DNA of 64,000 nt, taken from Chlamydoabsidia padenii (Eukaryota; Mucoromycota; Mucoromycetes; Mucorales; Cunninghamellaceae). Positions 1 to 11,973 of this stretch are shown piece by piece. Location: positions 248,001 through 312,000 of the forward strand of contig JAIWND010000017.1 of NCBI GenBank assembly GCA_025330725.1. Direction: 5' to 3'. The notes under the pieces were generated by a model. It searched no databases. It saw only the letters and a list, made by a program, of their open reading frames with translations, and was not told the DNA's origin. Position numbers and translations under genes: made by a program. The stretch's first letter is position 1. Every line of letters starts with the position of its first letter.

Positions 1-1
1 T

Positions 2-1972
2 TCAACAAGCACAAGAGTCGGACTGACCCCACCAACACCTCAACCAACTTTATCAAGTGGAAGTCAAGAACGATCCACCAAATCAAACTATCATACCAGC
101 ACTTTGAAAGCATCAGCAAGTCTACGATCGAACAATAGCATGAAAAAAGACGACTGGACACCAGAGAGTGACAAACAACAACAACGATTAAAAAACCCGG
201 CTATTCCTGTACCTCATATCGATCGACAAAAATATGGTAACGACAAAAGATCACCCCCCAACGTGGGACTCTCCAGCTCAACTTCAGCAACAGATATAAC
301 TGGCCGTCATCATACTACTACCAATACGAAAAAGCCTGGAAATCATTACCAGCCCTCACCATCGACTTCGTCCACTTTACAACAAGAGAACAAGAAACTC
401 GGTACAATGTCACCCAGTAACTCTACCAAGAAGGATACCTTTAAACGACTACCAGACGACAAGCTGTACCACAAAAAACTCGATGAAGAACGGACCAGCC
501 ATAAACCCGACATTACCAAACTTTCGCTGGGACCATCCAACAGTGTGCTCACACGGAAGAAATCGAATGGAAAACCACAATCAAGCACTCCACCTCAGCC
601 AGCACCACAATCATCTACACCAGTACCATCCACATCATCACTCAAACAAAAGTCATCACCAAAGCGACAGGAACAACGAATCAGTACCATGAACAATACT
701 CAAATTATGGAAAGACTTCGTAAGTCGGAACTTTTTTTTATTTTGATAACATAGTGTAGGTCATCTAACTTGTACCACATTCTAGGCTCAGTTGTTTCTA
801 ATGGTGATCCAAGCTTACTGTACCGAAGAAACAAACGAATTGGACAGGGGTAAGTAGTAAAACAAAAAAAAAAAAAAACTGTTACCAGCTAAAATGGGAT
901 GTTTATTCAAAATAGGGCATCTGGATCTGTTTATCTCTCAACTCACATGACAGCAAATGCAAAGGTGGCTATTAAGCAAATGGATTTGACAAAACAATCA
1001 CGGTTGGATCTGATTGTAAATGAAATTATGGTCATGCAAGAATCACGTCATAGTAATATTGTCAACTTTTTGGATTCGTTTTTGGTCCGGGGTGATCTTT
1101 GGGTGGTGATGGAATACATGGAAGGAGGGGCTTTGACGGACGTTATTGAAAACAACACAATGACTGAACTTCAAATCGCTACAGTTTGTTTGGAGGTAAA
1201 CATCAATCACTACAATAACCACAACTCACACTTTTTATTTTTATTTTACATATCTGATAATAGACAACCAAAGGTTTGCATCATTTACACTCGCAAAAGA
1301 TCATTCATCGTGATATAAAGTCCGACAATGTGCTATTGAACTTCCAAGGCCAAGTCAAGATCAGTAAGTCATATAATCACCATCCCTCCCTCCTATACGA
1401 CCCATTCACTCTTCACTGTCTCTCTTTCTCTTTTTTATAGGTGATTTTGGATACTGTGCCAAACTAACAGATCAAAAGAACAAACGTGCCACGATGGTCG
1501 GAACACCGTATTGGGTAAGGTCACACTGTATATTCACTTTTTTTCATTTTTATGATACTAACACCACTTTGATAGATGGCACCCGAAGTAGTCAAGCAAA
1601 AAGAATATGGATCCAAAGTAGATATCTGGTCATTAGGCATCATGGCGATTGAAATGATTGAAAATGAACCTCCTTATCTGGACGAAGAACCCCTCAAGGC
1701 ACTTTATCTCATCGCGACTAATGGTACTCCTTCTTTGAAACATCCAGAGAAACTCTCTAGGGAATTGAAAAGCTTCTTGGCTGTTTGCCTTTGTGTGGAT
1801 GTCAAATCAAGGGCGACTGCTGCTGAACTATTGGAGGTATGTAAAACTAGCCATGTTTTTTTTGGATGTTGGATTACTGACCTTTTTTTTTTTTTGGTAG
1901 CACGAATTTTTAGCAAAAGCTGGGCCTGTGGATCTCTTGCCTCCTTTATTAAGATTTAGAAGGACGGGATAA
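2..1972 (+). CDS. CLA4: Cla4-type p21-activated (PAK/STE20) protein kinase, 3' part
   Basis: Ser/Thr kinase of the PAK family, acting downstream of Cdc42/Rac in polarity and septation. The 5' end lies outside the window, so a PH or CRIB domain cannot be seen. Exons are 2-719, 786-849, 916-1195, 1264-1363, 1441-1514, 1576-1836 and 1901-1972, giving 522 codons in phase. The first 240 residues are low-complexity, Ser/Thr/Pro/Gln-rich linker. The kinase domain follows: glycine loop GQGASGSVY, lysine in [32 protein letters not shown], and a tail ending [27 protein letters not shown] and [10 protein letters not shown] are typical PAK sequences, and VCLCVDV favours Cla4 over Ste20. Family is near certain; the Cla4 subtype is inferred from the C-lobe alone. 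Confidence 0.88.
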
Positions 1973-2534
1973 TGGGCGTTAACAAACTTGATCTATTTGT
2001 TACACTCTATCTTAAAATAGGATATCATATAGTTTATTACACAACCATTGATAACACACACACACACATATATATAATAAACCTTTTTTTTACTGTCTTT
2101 ACAAGTGGCGTGATCATCCAGTTTGGTCAACCCCACACTTTTAATACATACTTGATTTGGGCTCATCCGCCAAATAATACTTTTGGATGGTATGATATGG
2201 CTTATTGTTTCTCGAAAAAGGCACTCTATGGGATTGTCTTTTTCTTTTGCTGGATCATGTCCGAAAAAAGTGGGGTTTGAAAATATGATTTGCATGAACG
2301 CAGGATTTCAATTTGACATGTCTCCTGAAAACGGTACATAAAGTGATCAGTTCCCTGATTGTTTTATTACTTTGTATAAAGTGAGTTGATAGCAGAGAAT
2401 TGGGTATAAGAAGCATGAAAAAGAAAAAGAAAGGAGTAAAGTAGAAGCATAATAACCTAAATGAAAAGGATAGGGAATAAAAAAAGAAAAAAGATACATA
2501 TGAAAAAAAAGGGGGGGATAAGAAACTAATATAT
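1973..2534. other. intergenic, between two convergent genes
   Basis: Shared 3' flank of the PAK gene and the C2H2 gene. It holds a short CA/TA tract near 2055-2080 and AT-rich DNA. Open frames here are short and look like nothing known. I see no gene. Confidence 0.6.
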
Positions 2535-3251
2535 TCATTTGGCACCAAATCCAGTCAATCGAGTTTTTCTCTTGCTACGAAGATGAAGTGGATTAGATGG
2601 ATCATTCAAGAGTTTCGTTGCACAATCCTGATTCACGGCATAATGGCGTTGTAAAGCATCGGCCCGGCCATATCCCCGATCACAATACAGACATTTATGA
2701 GGGGTTTCCCCCGTATGGATTCTGACATGGCGTTTCAGATCATGACGACGAACAAACTTTTTGGCACAGCAATCACATGCATACACCCGTTCGCCATTAT
2801 GCGTGACTTGATGAGAATTCAGATTATACTTTCGACCAAACACCATGTGGCATCCTTTGAAAGGACATTTGAAATGTCCTGGTTTTGGTTTCGGAGATTC
2901 AATTTTTGGTGAAGGTGGAGGCAGGAATGACAGCGGATCAAATGCATCCAACAGGTCCAACAAGGGAGAACACGACGATGACGATGATGATGATAAGAGG
3001 GGTGAGGGTGTAGAGGTTAAGAGTGTATCGAAATGATTATTGGGTGCGAATAAATCATAGCCTTGGTAAAAATCAAGTGGCTGGGCCATGGTAGGATTCA
3101 AAAGTACAGTGTCGTAAAATAGCGAGGATGACTCTGGGTAGGTGCACTGGGCAGGATGAAACCCATCGGCGGGATTTGAATTTTGCAGGGGCACGGATAG
3201 AGTGTCATTATGATAATGCTGTTTTGAGTCTAGTTGAAAAGTGGAATACAT
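2535..3251 (-). CDS. Three-finger C2H2 transcription factor, Crz1-like
   Basis: Single-exon gene of 238 aa starting at ATG 3251. The first 125 residues are disordered, with Ser runs and a Pro/Lys stretch. Fingers follow: C129-x4-C134...H147/H151, C159-x2-C162...H175/H179, and a third C187-x2-C190...H203...C210 that ends in Cys rather than His. The order (YNLNSHQ, HDLKRHVRIH, ADALQRHY...C) matches the zinc-finger block of calcineurin-responsive Crz1/Prz1 factors, which drive calcium and stress genes. I do not see a clear calcineurin-docking PxIxIT motif. A GCGGGATTTGAA sequence at 3168-3180 lies inside the coding region. Nuclear DNA binding is safe; the Crz1 assignment is an inference from the fingers. 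Confidence 0.8.
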   Translation of the reverse strand: MYSTFQLDSKQHYHNDTLSVPLQNSNPADGFHPAQCTYPESSSLFYDTVLLNPTMAQPLDFYQGYDLFAPNNHFDTLLTSTPSPLLSSSSSSSCSPLLDLLDAFDPLSFLPPPSPKIESPKPKPGHFKCPFKGCHMVFGRKYNLNSHQVTHNGERVYACDCCAKKFVRRHDLKRHVRIHTGETPHKCLYCDRGYGRADALQRHYAVNQDCATKLLNDPSNPLHLRSKRKTRLTGFGAK

Positions 3252-3609
3252 GTGAGAAGAAGAAAAGGTAAAGAAGGAAAAAAAAAATGAATAGGATTAA
3301 AAAGAACAAAAAGGTCAGCCCTTTATATTCAAGGTGGCGGGGCATCTTTGTGCTCTTTATGAGACAGAGAGGTCGGATACCCAATAAGGAAGTTGTGTAA
3401 CTTGATGACGGGAAACGATTTCAAACGTTTAAAAGTTTTTTCTTTTTTTCACTGGAATCCACGTACTCGGTTGGAGGATTTTACTCAGCTGACTGGTTTT
3501 ATTTTCTTGTTCTGGTAAGAGAAAAGACACTCTCCCGTTTTGGAATCTTTCGGGGTTTGCAAATATCGGGGATTGCATGATTTTGTCCGCACACGATAAG
3601 TTTTTATTT
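3252..3609. promoter_or_regulatory. upstream region of the C2H2 gene
   Basis: 358 bp between two minus-strand genes, carrying the presumed promoter of the C2H2 factor and the 3' end region of nothing but the next gene's upstream neighbour. It includes GGGGTTTGCAAATATCGGGGATT-like GC blocks around 3553-3575 and TTTATATTC near 3320-3330. No gene is visible. Confidence 0.4.
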
Positions 3610-4590
3610 TTATTTTTTTAAAACCATAGTCGATTTGATGGAATGACTAGTTCTCCAACCAAGTAGACTAGGGTTAAAAATGACCATCATCAATACCGTC
3701 AAGAGAATAAGAATGAAAAGTAACGTCAACGCATGCTGCGATCGTTTTTTCCATTTATAGTCAGCTTTAGTCATCTTTTCCGAACGTTTCATATACAAAG
3801 CACCGACGATCCATAGAGGAGGGAAACAAAATCCGAAAAAAAAGTATAAAAAGGACGGACGATATCGTTTATGTATAGGAGGAGGATTATTAGTATGATC
3901 CATTACCATCGAAGTACCCTCTTTTCCTGTATTTTTTTCTTGTTCATGAATGAGAAGCTGAGTGGTGTAATACGGCAGCTCGGCTTCCTCTTTCAGTTGC
4001 TCCACTTTGGTCCGAAAGAAATGGTGGCATGTTTGGACTTGTCCTACGTTGCGTCGCCACCAAGGCACTGAGGAATCTTTTGGTGTTACCTTCTCACTTT
4101 TCCTCTCGTCCCTTTCTTTTTTTTCCTCCTCGTCATTATTTGAATCTCCGAAATTCATGCAAACGACATGGAGCAACTCCAACCGATCCACGTTGCCATG
4201 ATTCATCCGAGTAGGTTGAATATCATCTAATGATTGGGATGGGCAGGGAAGAATGGTTATCTGATCGGGTGGAACGGCACCTATCAGATCTTGCATACAG
4301 GGCAAAGTGGGACTTGATGTCGGGGAAGGGTCTTCTTCGAAAACGACGGGTAATGTGGAGCAAGAGGAAGCAAGGGGTAGTAAAGAAGTGGACCGATGTT
4401 GAAATGGACTTTTTTGTTTTTTTTGGAAACCAAGTGATGCTTGTCGTTCTAATCCTTTTTCTCGAACCACCATTGGATCCTTTGTTGTTTTTGTGAATGA
4501 GTAATGAGGATCAAATAAAGTATCCCATCTTTGTGCGTGAGATCCAGAAACAGGATGGTTACTCTCCTTTTGCATAAAGTTGTCGTCCAT
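3610..4590 (-). CDS. Unknown protein with two C-terminal membrane segments
   Basis: Uninterrupted 326-aa frame from ATG 4590. I do not recognise the family. Residues 1-240 are hydrophilic and probably disordered, with an acidic/basic cluster (DEEEKKERDERKSEK) and several Pro/Ser stretches. Two hydrophobic segments lie near the C-terminus: FLYFFFGFCFPPLWIVGALY, then, after a Lys/Arg-rich loop, a second of about 22 residues (LTLLFILILLTVLMMVIF). The FGFCFPPLWIVGA block looks like the conserved membrane motif of uncharacterised fungal Ser-rich tail-anchored proteins, but I cannot name a Pfam family. A single-exon gene is unusual here, where most genes have many introns. The coding call rests on frame length and a plausible start. 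Confidence 0.65.
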   Translation of the reverse strand: MDDNFMQKESNHPVSGSHAQRWDTLFDPHYSFTKTTKDPMVVREKGLERQASLGFQKKQKSPFQHRSTSLLPLASSCSTLPVVFEEDPSPTSSPTLPCMQDLIGAVPPDQITILPCPSQSLDDIQPTRMNHGNVDRLELLHVVCMNFGDSNNDEEEKKERDERKSEKVTPKDSSVPWWRRNVGQVQTCHHFFRTKVEQLKEEAELPYYTTQLLIHEQEKNTGKEGTSMVMDHTNNPPPIHKRYRPSFLYFFFGFCFPPLWIVGALYMKRSEKMTKADYKWKKRSQHALTLLFILILLTVLMMVIFNPSLLGWRTSHSIKSTMVLKK

Positions 4591-4811
4591 GGTGATCGAT
4601 TACAATGCAAAAAAAAAGAGATAAAGAGATAAAAAGAGTATTCATGCAAAACTGGCGGAAAATTACCCAAATATGCATCCCCGATCGAATTATTTCCGAA
4701 AAAGATCATTCATTACCATTGTTACACAAACTTGATAACAAAAATAAAGAAGTTTATTGATAGTGTCCATATCCCTAATACTACTACGCTATTAACTATA
4801 TCTATTACTAT

Positions 4812-5393
4812 TTAAAACACGAGAGCAGCACCCTTGGTCTTCTTGTCACCACCCAATTCAAAGTGCTTACAACGCTTGATAGGAAGTTGCATCTTGTACT
4901 TGCACTTTGTACATTCCAAACGGAGGACAATCTTCTTGGTAGTCTTGGCCTATTGAGGATAAAAAAAAAAAAGAAGGAAGAGGTTAAAGAATGATTCCAG
5001 TGATTATTTAATTCTTGCTTACCTTTTTGTGGAAAACAGGCTTGGTTTGACCACCATAACCGGATTGCTTACGGTCATAACGTCTTTTACCTTGAGCAAA
5101 GAGAGATGCTTTACCGGCCTTGTATTGGGTCACCTTGTGAGGAGTGTGCTTGCGGCACTTGAGGCCCTTGCAATAGGTGTTTCGCGTCTTGGGAATGTTA
5201 ACCTAGCAGTTGTAATAAAAATAAAAAAAAAGAAGGCCATGAATTCATCCATTCATCATTCATCGAATGCTTTCCCCCCCACTACTTCAAATCCAATCCA
5301 TCCATCCATCCATCCCATTCGATCCATCCATCGTCGTTTATTCATCGTTATTCATGTCTTGTCGTCTTTTTTTTTTAATGAGGGCTTTACCAT
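4812..5393 (-). CDS. RPL42: 60S ribosomal protein eL42 (L44/L36a)
   Basis: Component of the large ribosomal subunit near the E site. Exons on the minus strand are 5391-5393 (the ATG alone), 5023-5202 and 4812-4949, giving 106 aa, the usual family length. The protein reads [13 protein letters not shown], then [37 protein letters not shown] and ends [13 protein letters not shown], with the four zinc-ribbon cysteines present. The start exon is inferred: an ATG followed at once by GTAAAG at 5385-5390, joined to an acceptor CTAG at 5203-5206. An ATG-only first exon is common in fungal ribosomal protein genes. Intron 1 (188 nt) contains a GGAT tandem tract. A weak copy of the promoter motif (GGCGGAGTTTCA) lies about 90 bp upstream. 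Confidence 0.93.
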
Positions 5394-6462
5394 TGTCGAT
5401 AACCGTCAATCAGCTGGGAAAAAAAGAAAAAAAGAAGGAAGGAGGGGAAAATCAAGTTGGAGAGTTTTACAGAAATCAATGCATGAAACTCCGCCCGATC
5501 TCCTTTTACCCCTTCTTTTTTCTCTTTTTGATAAAGCTCTTCTTTTTTTTTTAATAATATAGTTGACTTTCATGTAAATAATTCTCTTGATTTACAATCG
5601 ATGGGAAGGGAGAGTGGATCCATTTCATGTATGTCAGCATGGAAGGGGAAGGAGGAGCACTCCCGTAATTCAAACACCGATTCCATAATTGGATCACCTC
5701 TTCCCTTTCACTCACATTGGAACAAGTACAAAACAGAATAATCATAATACTTTTTTTCCTTATTCAAACAAAGACATGTTGACATGGTTGAAACGGGTAT
5801 CTGAATTAAAATGGTGAGTGGTATACAAAGGAGTTGTACCTCCGAAAGATCATGATTTTTTTTTTGGGTTATGCATCCTTATTTCCACCAATCAAAACGC
5901 AGCAGTGGAATAAAATAAAAAAAAAAGGGTTTTGACCGTATCAAGTAGTATCATTGGAATTAAGTTCTCACATGACAAAATTTATTCATTCCGAAAACAA
6001 AAGAAATCAGATACTAGAATGAGTATAATAAACTTTCAAATAGGTCTGAGGAGAACAGTGTGGGAATAAATAGGTGGTATTTCGAACCTCGACAGGACCC
6101 CAAGCAAAACAATTGGTTAGGAAACATTGGGACCATTGTCCTAAAAAGGGGATTTCAAGTGACACAGGGTTTAATTATATATCATTATCTTTTGGTTCGA
6201 GATAAACACAGGCAAGATAAAGGGTGAAAAAAAGATAGCTTTTTTCATGTAACCAAAAAGTAAATCGAGAAGTAAATGCCTATTATAGATTTGATCGAAT
6301 TAAGACATATGGTCAATCTACTCTATCGTGTGTCATTCAAACGTTGACGCTCGGGCGGGACTTAAAAATAAACTACAAATTGACATTCACCCCTCTCCCT
6401 TTTTTCCCTTTCTCTTTCTGTTTCTTTTTTTATTTTTTATTTTTTATCTCTTCTTGTTTATA
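5394..6462. promoter_or_regulatory. divergent intergenic region, eL42 / CNT transporter
   Basis: 1,069 bp between two divergent start codons. I find no convincing gene. A 64-codon minus-strand frame at 5551-5745 is unsupported. The right end has a pyrimidine-rich leader (6391-6455) just before the CNT start and the promoter motif at 6355-6367. Confidence 0.5.
6355..6367 (+). promoter_or_regulatory. GCGGGNNTTRAAA motif, CNT promoter
   Basis: GCGGGACTTAAAA, 95 nt before the CNT ATG and in the same orientation as the gene. One of the recurring motif copies described in the findings. Confidence 0.5.
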
Positions 6463-8720
6463 ATGGATGAAACCATAAAATCATCGATACACTCCTCCGA
6501 AGGCAAAACCACAACAAGGTATTCTACTGAAGAAAAACACATTTATTATGAAAATCAAGAATCAGTGGACCCTATAGAAAAAAGAAGAAGCTTTGACCGG
6601 CATTTGGATACCACTAACGAAATCACTGGTGTCGATGCTGTGGAATACAATTACAAGATTCAACATGAAGGTGATGATGATGATGAAGACAAACCTAGTT
6701 GGATCAGTAGATTCTATCAAAAGTATCGTAAATGCTTCCTGTAAGTTACTCCCCTTAAACCTAGTCTATCACTGATTCACTCACTCACTCTTTTTTTATT
6801 TTATATTTTATTTACTTAGGATTGCCATGTGGCTGATCTTTACCGGCTTTATCTGTGCAGCCTTTGTATTACAAGTACCTAAAGGATATAGTCAAGAAAA
6901 CCTCATCTTGGGACTTATCTATGCTTGGCATACTATCTATGTCTTGTTTTCCTTTATCCCTACCACATTGGTCACCACACCTTGGATGTATCTCGTCCGT
7001 ATCGCCTATGCGCCTATCAGTGGATTCAGCAGCCGCACTCGGTCTCTCATGTATGGTGGTTTGGTCATTGTCGTCATTGTCACCACTGTCTTTTCTTTGC
7101 CTGAAACCGAACAATCCAGTCGAGTCCAACGTCTGATTGCATTTGTGGGCATGATCGTCTTTGTCTTTGGCGCTTTTGCTTCTTCCACGGTAAAATTCGA
7201 TTTAATTTTAAAACCCCGACTCACACGATCCATTCAAAGAATTTTACTCACACTCTTTCTTCTTTTTATATATTTATTTTGTAGAACCATCGTGCGGTCA
7301 ATTGGAATACTATCTGTGGTGCTCTTTTACTTCAGTTCCTTCTTGCCTTGTTTGTCTTCCGATCATCAGCTGGTCATGATATATTTAATTGGATTAGTAA
7401 CTTTGCTAAAGGATATCTTGGACAAGCCGCTGAAGGAGCAGCATTCTTGGTAGGTGCTGATATTGTTGCCAAAGGATTCTTCGCCATTAGTGTCTTTCCT
7501 GCTGTCATCTTCTTTGCTGCTACTGTTCAAATCTTGTACTATATTGGTGCTTTGCAATGGATCCTTGCCAAGAGTGCTCCTCTCTTTGTGGGTTTACTCG
7601 ATATCTCGGGGTGTGAAGCCATCGTGGCGGTAGCTTCGGTAAGTGATAATACCCTCCTTTATATATACATATCAATATGAAATTCACCCACCCACATATA
7701 TATATATGTTTATAGCCATTCTTGGGTCAATCTGAAAATGTATTGTTGATCAAACCCTTCTTGGCTCATTTAACCGATGCTGAAATCCATCAAGTCATGA
7801 CATCTGGTTTCTCCACTATTTCTGGTTCTGTCCTTTATGGTTACCTTGCTATGGGTAAGTCAATGGACATGGGGTTTAACTGATACTTGATACTCAACTT
7901 TTTTCTTTTCTCCCATATATATATTTAGGTGTCGACGGTACAGCTCTCATCTCCTCCTGTGTCATGTCTATTCCATGCAGTATAGCCATTTCCAAACTCC
8001 GGTAAGTCAAGCCATAGAGAAGGGGGACCGTACTAACTCTTATTTTATTTTTATTTTTATCGTTTACATATTAGATACCCTGAAGTGGAAGAACCACTTA
8101 CCAAGGGCAAGGTCCGCGTACCCAAATCTGAAGAAAAACTAGAAGGTATCGTCCATGCCGCTGGTGTGGGTGCTGCCACTGGTGTTCAAATCGTCTTGTT
8201 GATCGCTGCCAACTTGATCGCACTATTGGCACTCTTATATGCGGTGAATGCGGGACTCACCTGGTTGGGTAATTTTATCACCATTCAAAACCTCACTCTT
8301 CAATTGATCACTGGTTATATCTTGGTGCCTGTGGCCTGGTTGATTGGGGCGGATAATAAAGATCTCGTAACGGTAGGTCAATTGATTGCCACCAAGCTCT
8401 GGGCAAATGAATTCGTCGCGTACCAAGATATGACAGCAATTATCAAACAAGGGGGTGGACTTTCCGCACGATCTGTCTCGGTCACTACTTATGCTTTATG
8501 TGGATTCGCGAATCTTGGTAGTATTGGTAAGTTGAGAAAAAAAAAAAAAGTAACGTAGAAGGGATACTCATTTTGTTGATAATTAGGTATGCAAGTAGGT
8601 GTCTTGACTGCTTTGGCTCCCAAGAAAGCTCGCAAGATTGCTACTTTGGCGGTATCGGCCATGATCTGCGGTGCTATCAGTACCTTTGTCAGTGCATCTA
8701 TTGCTGGCATGCTGTTTTAG
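6463..8720 (+). CDS. Concentrative nucleoside transporter (CNT/NupC family)
   Basis: Cation-coupled nucleoside importer of the plasma membrane. Exons are 6463-6740, 6820-7189, 7285-7638, 7716-7854, 7929-8001, 8075-8526 and 8587-8720, which sum to 599 aa in phase. About 95 hydrophilic residues precede multiple membrane segments, as in eukaryotic CNTs. Family signatures are visible in order: [13 protein letters not shown], the gate-like core [27 protein letters not shown] then PFLGQSEN across the third intron, and the C-terminal [25 protein letters not shown] is the classic nucleoside-binding motif. Intron 2 holds a copy of the GCGGG motif in reverse (7207-7218). Substrate choice (purine or pyrimidine) cannot be read from the sequence. 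Confidence 0.93.
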
Positions 8721-8962
8721 TATGCTAGTATTTAGTTTTATGCATATAGTTATGTAGATTGTACCTATCTATTGTATCTCCCCCCTTCTCTTTATATATA
8801 CATATATCATAATAGTTAATCAACCAATTAATAAAGTATCCTTCATTGTCTTATCAACAATCCGTATTATGACCTCTGCGGAGTTTCGGCTCCGGATCAG
8901 CTGCATATAAATTGGTGGAACCCCGACATCGTTTTTGATAACGATATCGATGCTTATTTCTT
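8721..8962. other. 3' flank of CNT gene with GC-rich hairpin block
   Basis: A short AT-rich 3' flank with TATATA and AATAAA-type sequence (8797-8833) is followed by a GC-richer block (8870-8950). That block can form a small hairpin (CGGAG-TTTCGG-CTCCG, 8880-8895) and holds GATAACGATATCGAT. The change in composition from the flank suggests it could belong to the adjacent repeat element. Confidence 0.4.
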
Positions 8963-9008
8963 GGGAAATGCTAGGCGCACGGAAAGTACGCACGGAAAAC
9001 GCACTGCA

Positions 9009-9244
9009 CGCTCCATTGTTGACAGATGTTAATGATTAAAGTGGTGATGTGGACAGTATAGCATATTTCCAACATACTTTACCGTACAAGCCAAGCTCCA
9101 AGTGCCTTATGTCGGTCAGTCCAGACTTGCGATGATTTTTACCTGTCGTTTGTGAGTGGGAAGAAGATTCTCAGAGAGAAAGCAACCAATTTTAAACCCC
9201 TCCCTCCCTTGATTCCCCTACTAAGATTTGGAAAGGGCACTACT
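9009..9244. repeat. tandem repeat unit 1
   Basis: Begins CGCTCCATTGTTGACAGATG and shares three conserved blocks with units 2 and 3: ATTAAAGTGG...ATAGCATATTTCCAAC, GCCAAGCTCCAAG and CTTGCGATGA-TTTTACCTGTC. On the minus strand, 9036-9143 is an open 36-codon stretch ending TAA. Confidence 0.75.
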
Positions 9245-9471
9245 CGCTCCATTGTCAACGGATGCTAATGATTAAAGTGGCCATATGGACACTATAGCAT
9301 ATTTCCAACTCAAGCCACCGCAAAAGCCAAGCTCCAAGATCCTTGTGTCAGTATGTCCAGGCTTGCGATGACTTTTACCTGTCATTTGTAAGAGAGAAAA
9401 AGTACGAAGAGGAAACCAGACTTCTTTTCAAATCCCGCCTGCGTCTACCAACATTTGGGAAGGGCTCCACT
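9245..9471. repeat. tandem repeat unit 2
   Basis: Begins CGCTCCATTGTCAACGGATG. The minus-strand frame at 9272-9379 is again 36 codons with the stop at the same place. The high-coordinate end carries a perfect promoter-type motif, TTTCAAATCCCGC (9426-9438). Confidence 0.75.
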
Positions 9472-9678
9472 CGTTCCTTTATCAACAGATGCTAATGATT
9501 AAAGTGGCCATGAGAACACTATAGCGTATTTCCAACAAAAGTCACCGCAAACGCCAAGCTCCAAGATCCTTGTACCTGTCATTCCAAGCTTGCAATGACT
9601 TTTACCTATCCTTTGCGACGAAGATTATTTTATAGACGAAAGCAAGCTTTATTTTCAAACGCCGAATACCAAAAGTGC
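9472..9678. repeat. tandem repeat unit 3
   Basis: Begins CGTTCCTTTATCAACAGATG and runs into the right inverted end. The minus-strand frame 9499-9606 is the same 36 codons. A degenerate motif, TTTCAAACGCCG, lies near 9652-9663. Confidence 0.72.
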
Positions 9679-9806
9679 GTGCGCCTAGCAATTCCCTGCC
9701 ATTATCAAGTCCCCCTTCCAATAATATATATCAAATAAACATGTTTTTTATTTTATTTTATTTAAACCAAACAATCTAATCTATAACAAAATACACCCAA
9801 TCTACT

Positions 9807-11767
<1,961 letters not shown>

Positions 11768-11852
11768 GGTTCAAAGATATATAAAAAAAAAAGAGGTAGT
11801 AGTAAAAAGAGAAACGATAAACGTCGACCAGGGCCCTTTTGATATTTTCAAC

Positions 11853-11864
11853 TTTCAAATCCCG
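11853..11864 (-). promoter_or_regulatory. GCGGG-type motif, fumarase promoter
   Basis: Reads CGGGATTTGAAA on the coding strand (the base before it is T, not G), 85 nt upstream of the fumarase ATG. Confidence 0.45.
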
Positions 11865-11973
11865 ATGGTCCCCTGTCAAAAAAAGTGGCCAGGATACCTG
11901 TCAGACCTGAAAAAAAAAAAAAAAAAAAAGACAAGACAGATCAACATGAATTGGTTTTTATTATATAAAGCGT

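Larger units (their letters stand above)
8963..9696. mobile_element. candidate non-autonomous element with inverted ends and three internal repeats
   Basis: An 18-bp sequence GGGAAATGCTAGGCGCAC at 8963-8980 recurs as an inverted copy with one mismatch at 9679-9696. Between the two ends are three diverged tandem units of about 230 bp. There is no transposase frame and I see no clear target-site duplication. The element sits between the 3' ends of two convergent genes, a site that tolerates insertions. A MITE-like or foldback element is the simplest reading. The alternative is a local tandem duplication with inverted borders by chance, which an 18-bp near-perfect match makes unlikely. Confidence 0.5.

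Noticed and set aside
5203..5390. snoRNA in eL42 intron 1
   Set aside because: A C-box-like ATGATGA occurs but there is no matching D box (CTGA) before the intron end.
5551..5745. 64-codon minus-strand frame upstream of eL42
   Set aside because: No known features and no supporting promoter or splice signals; probably chance.
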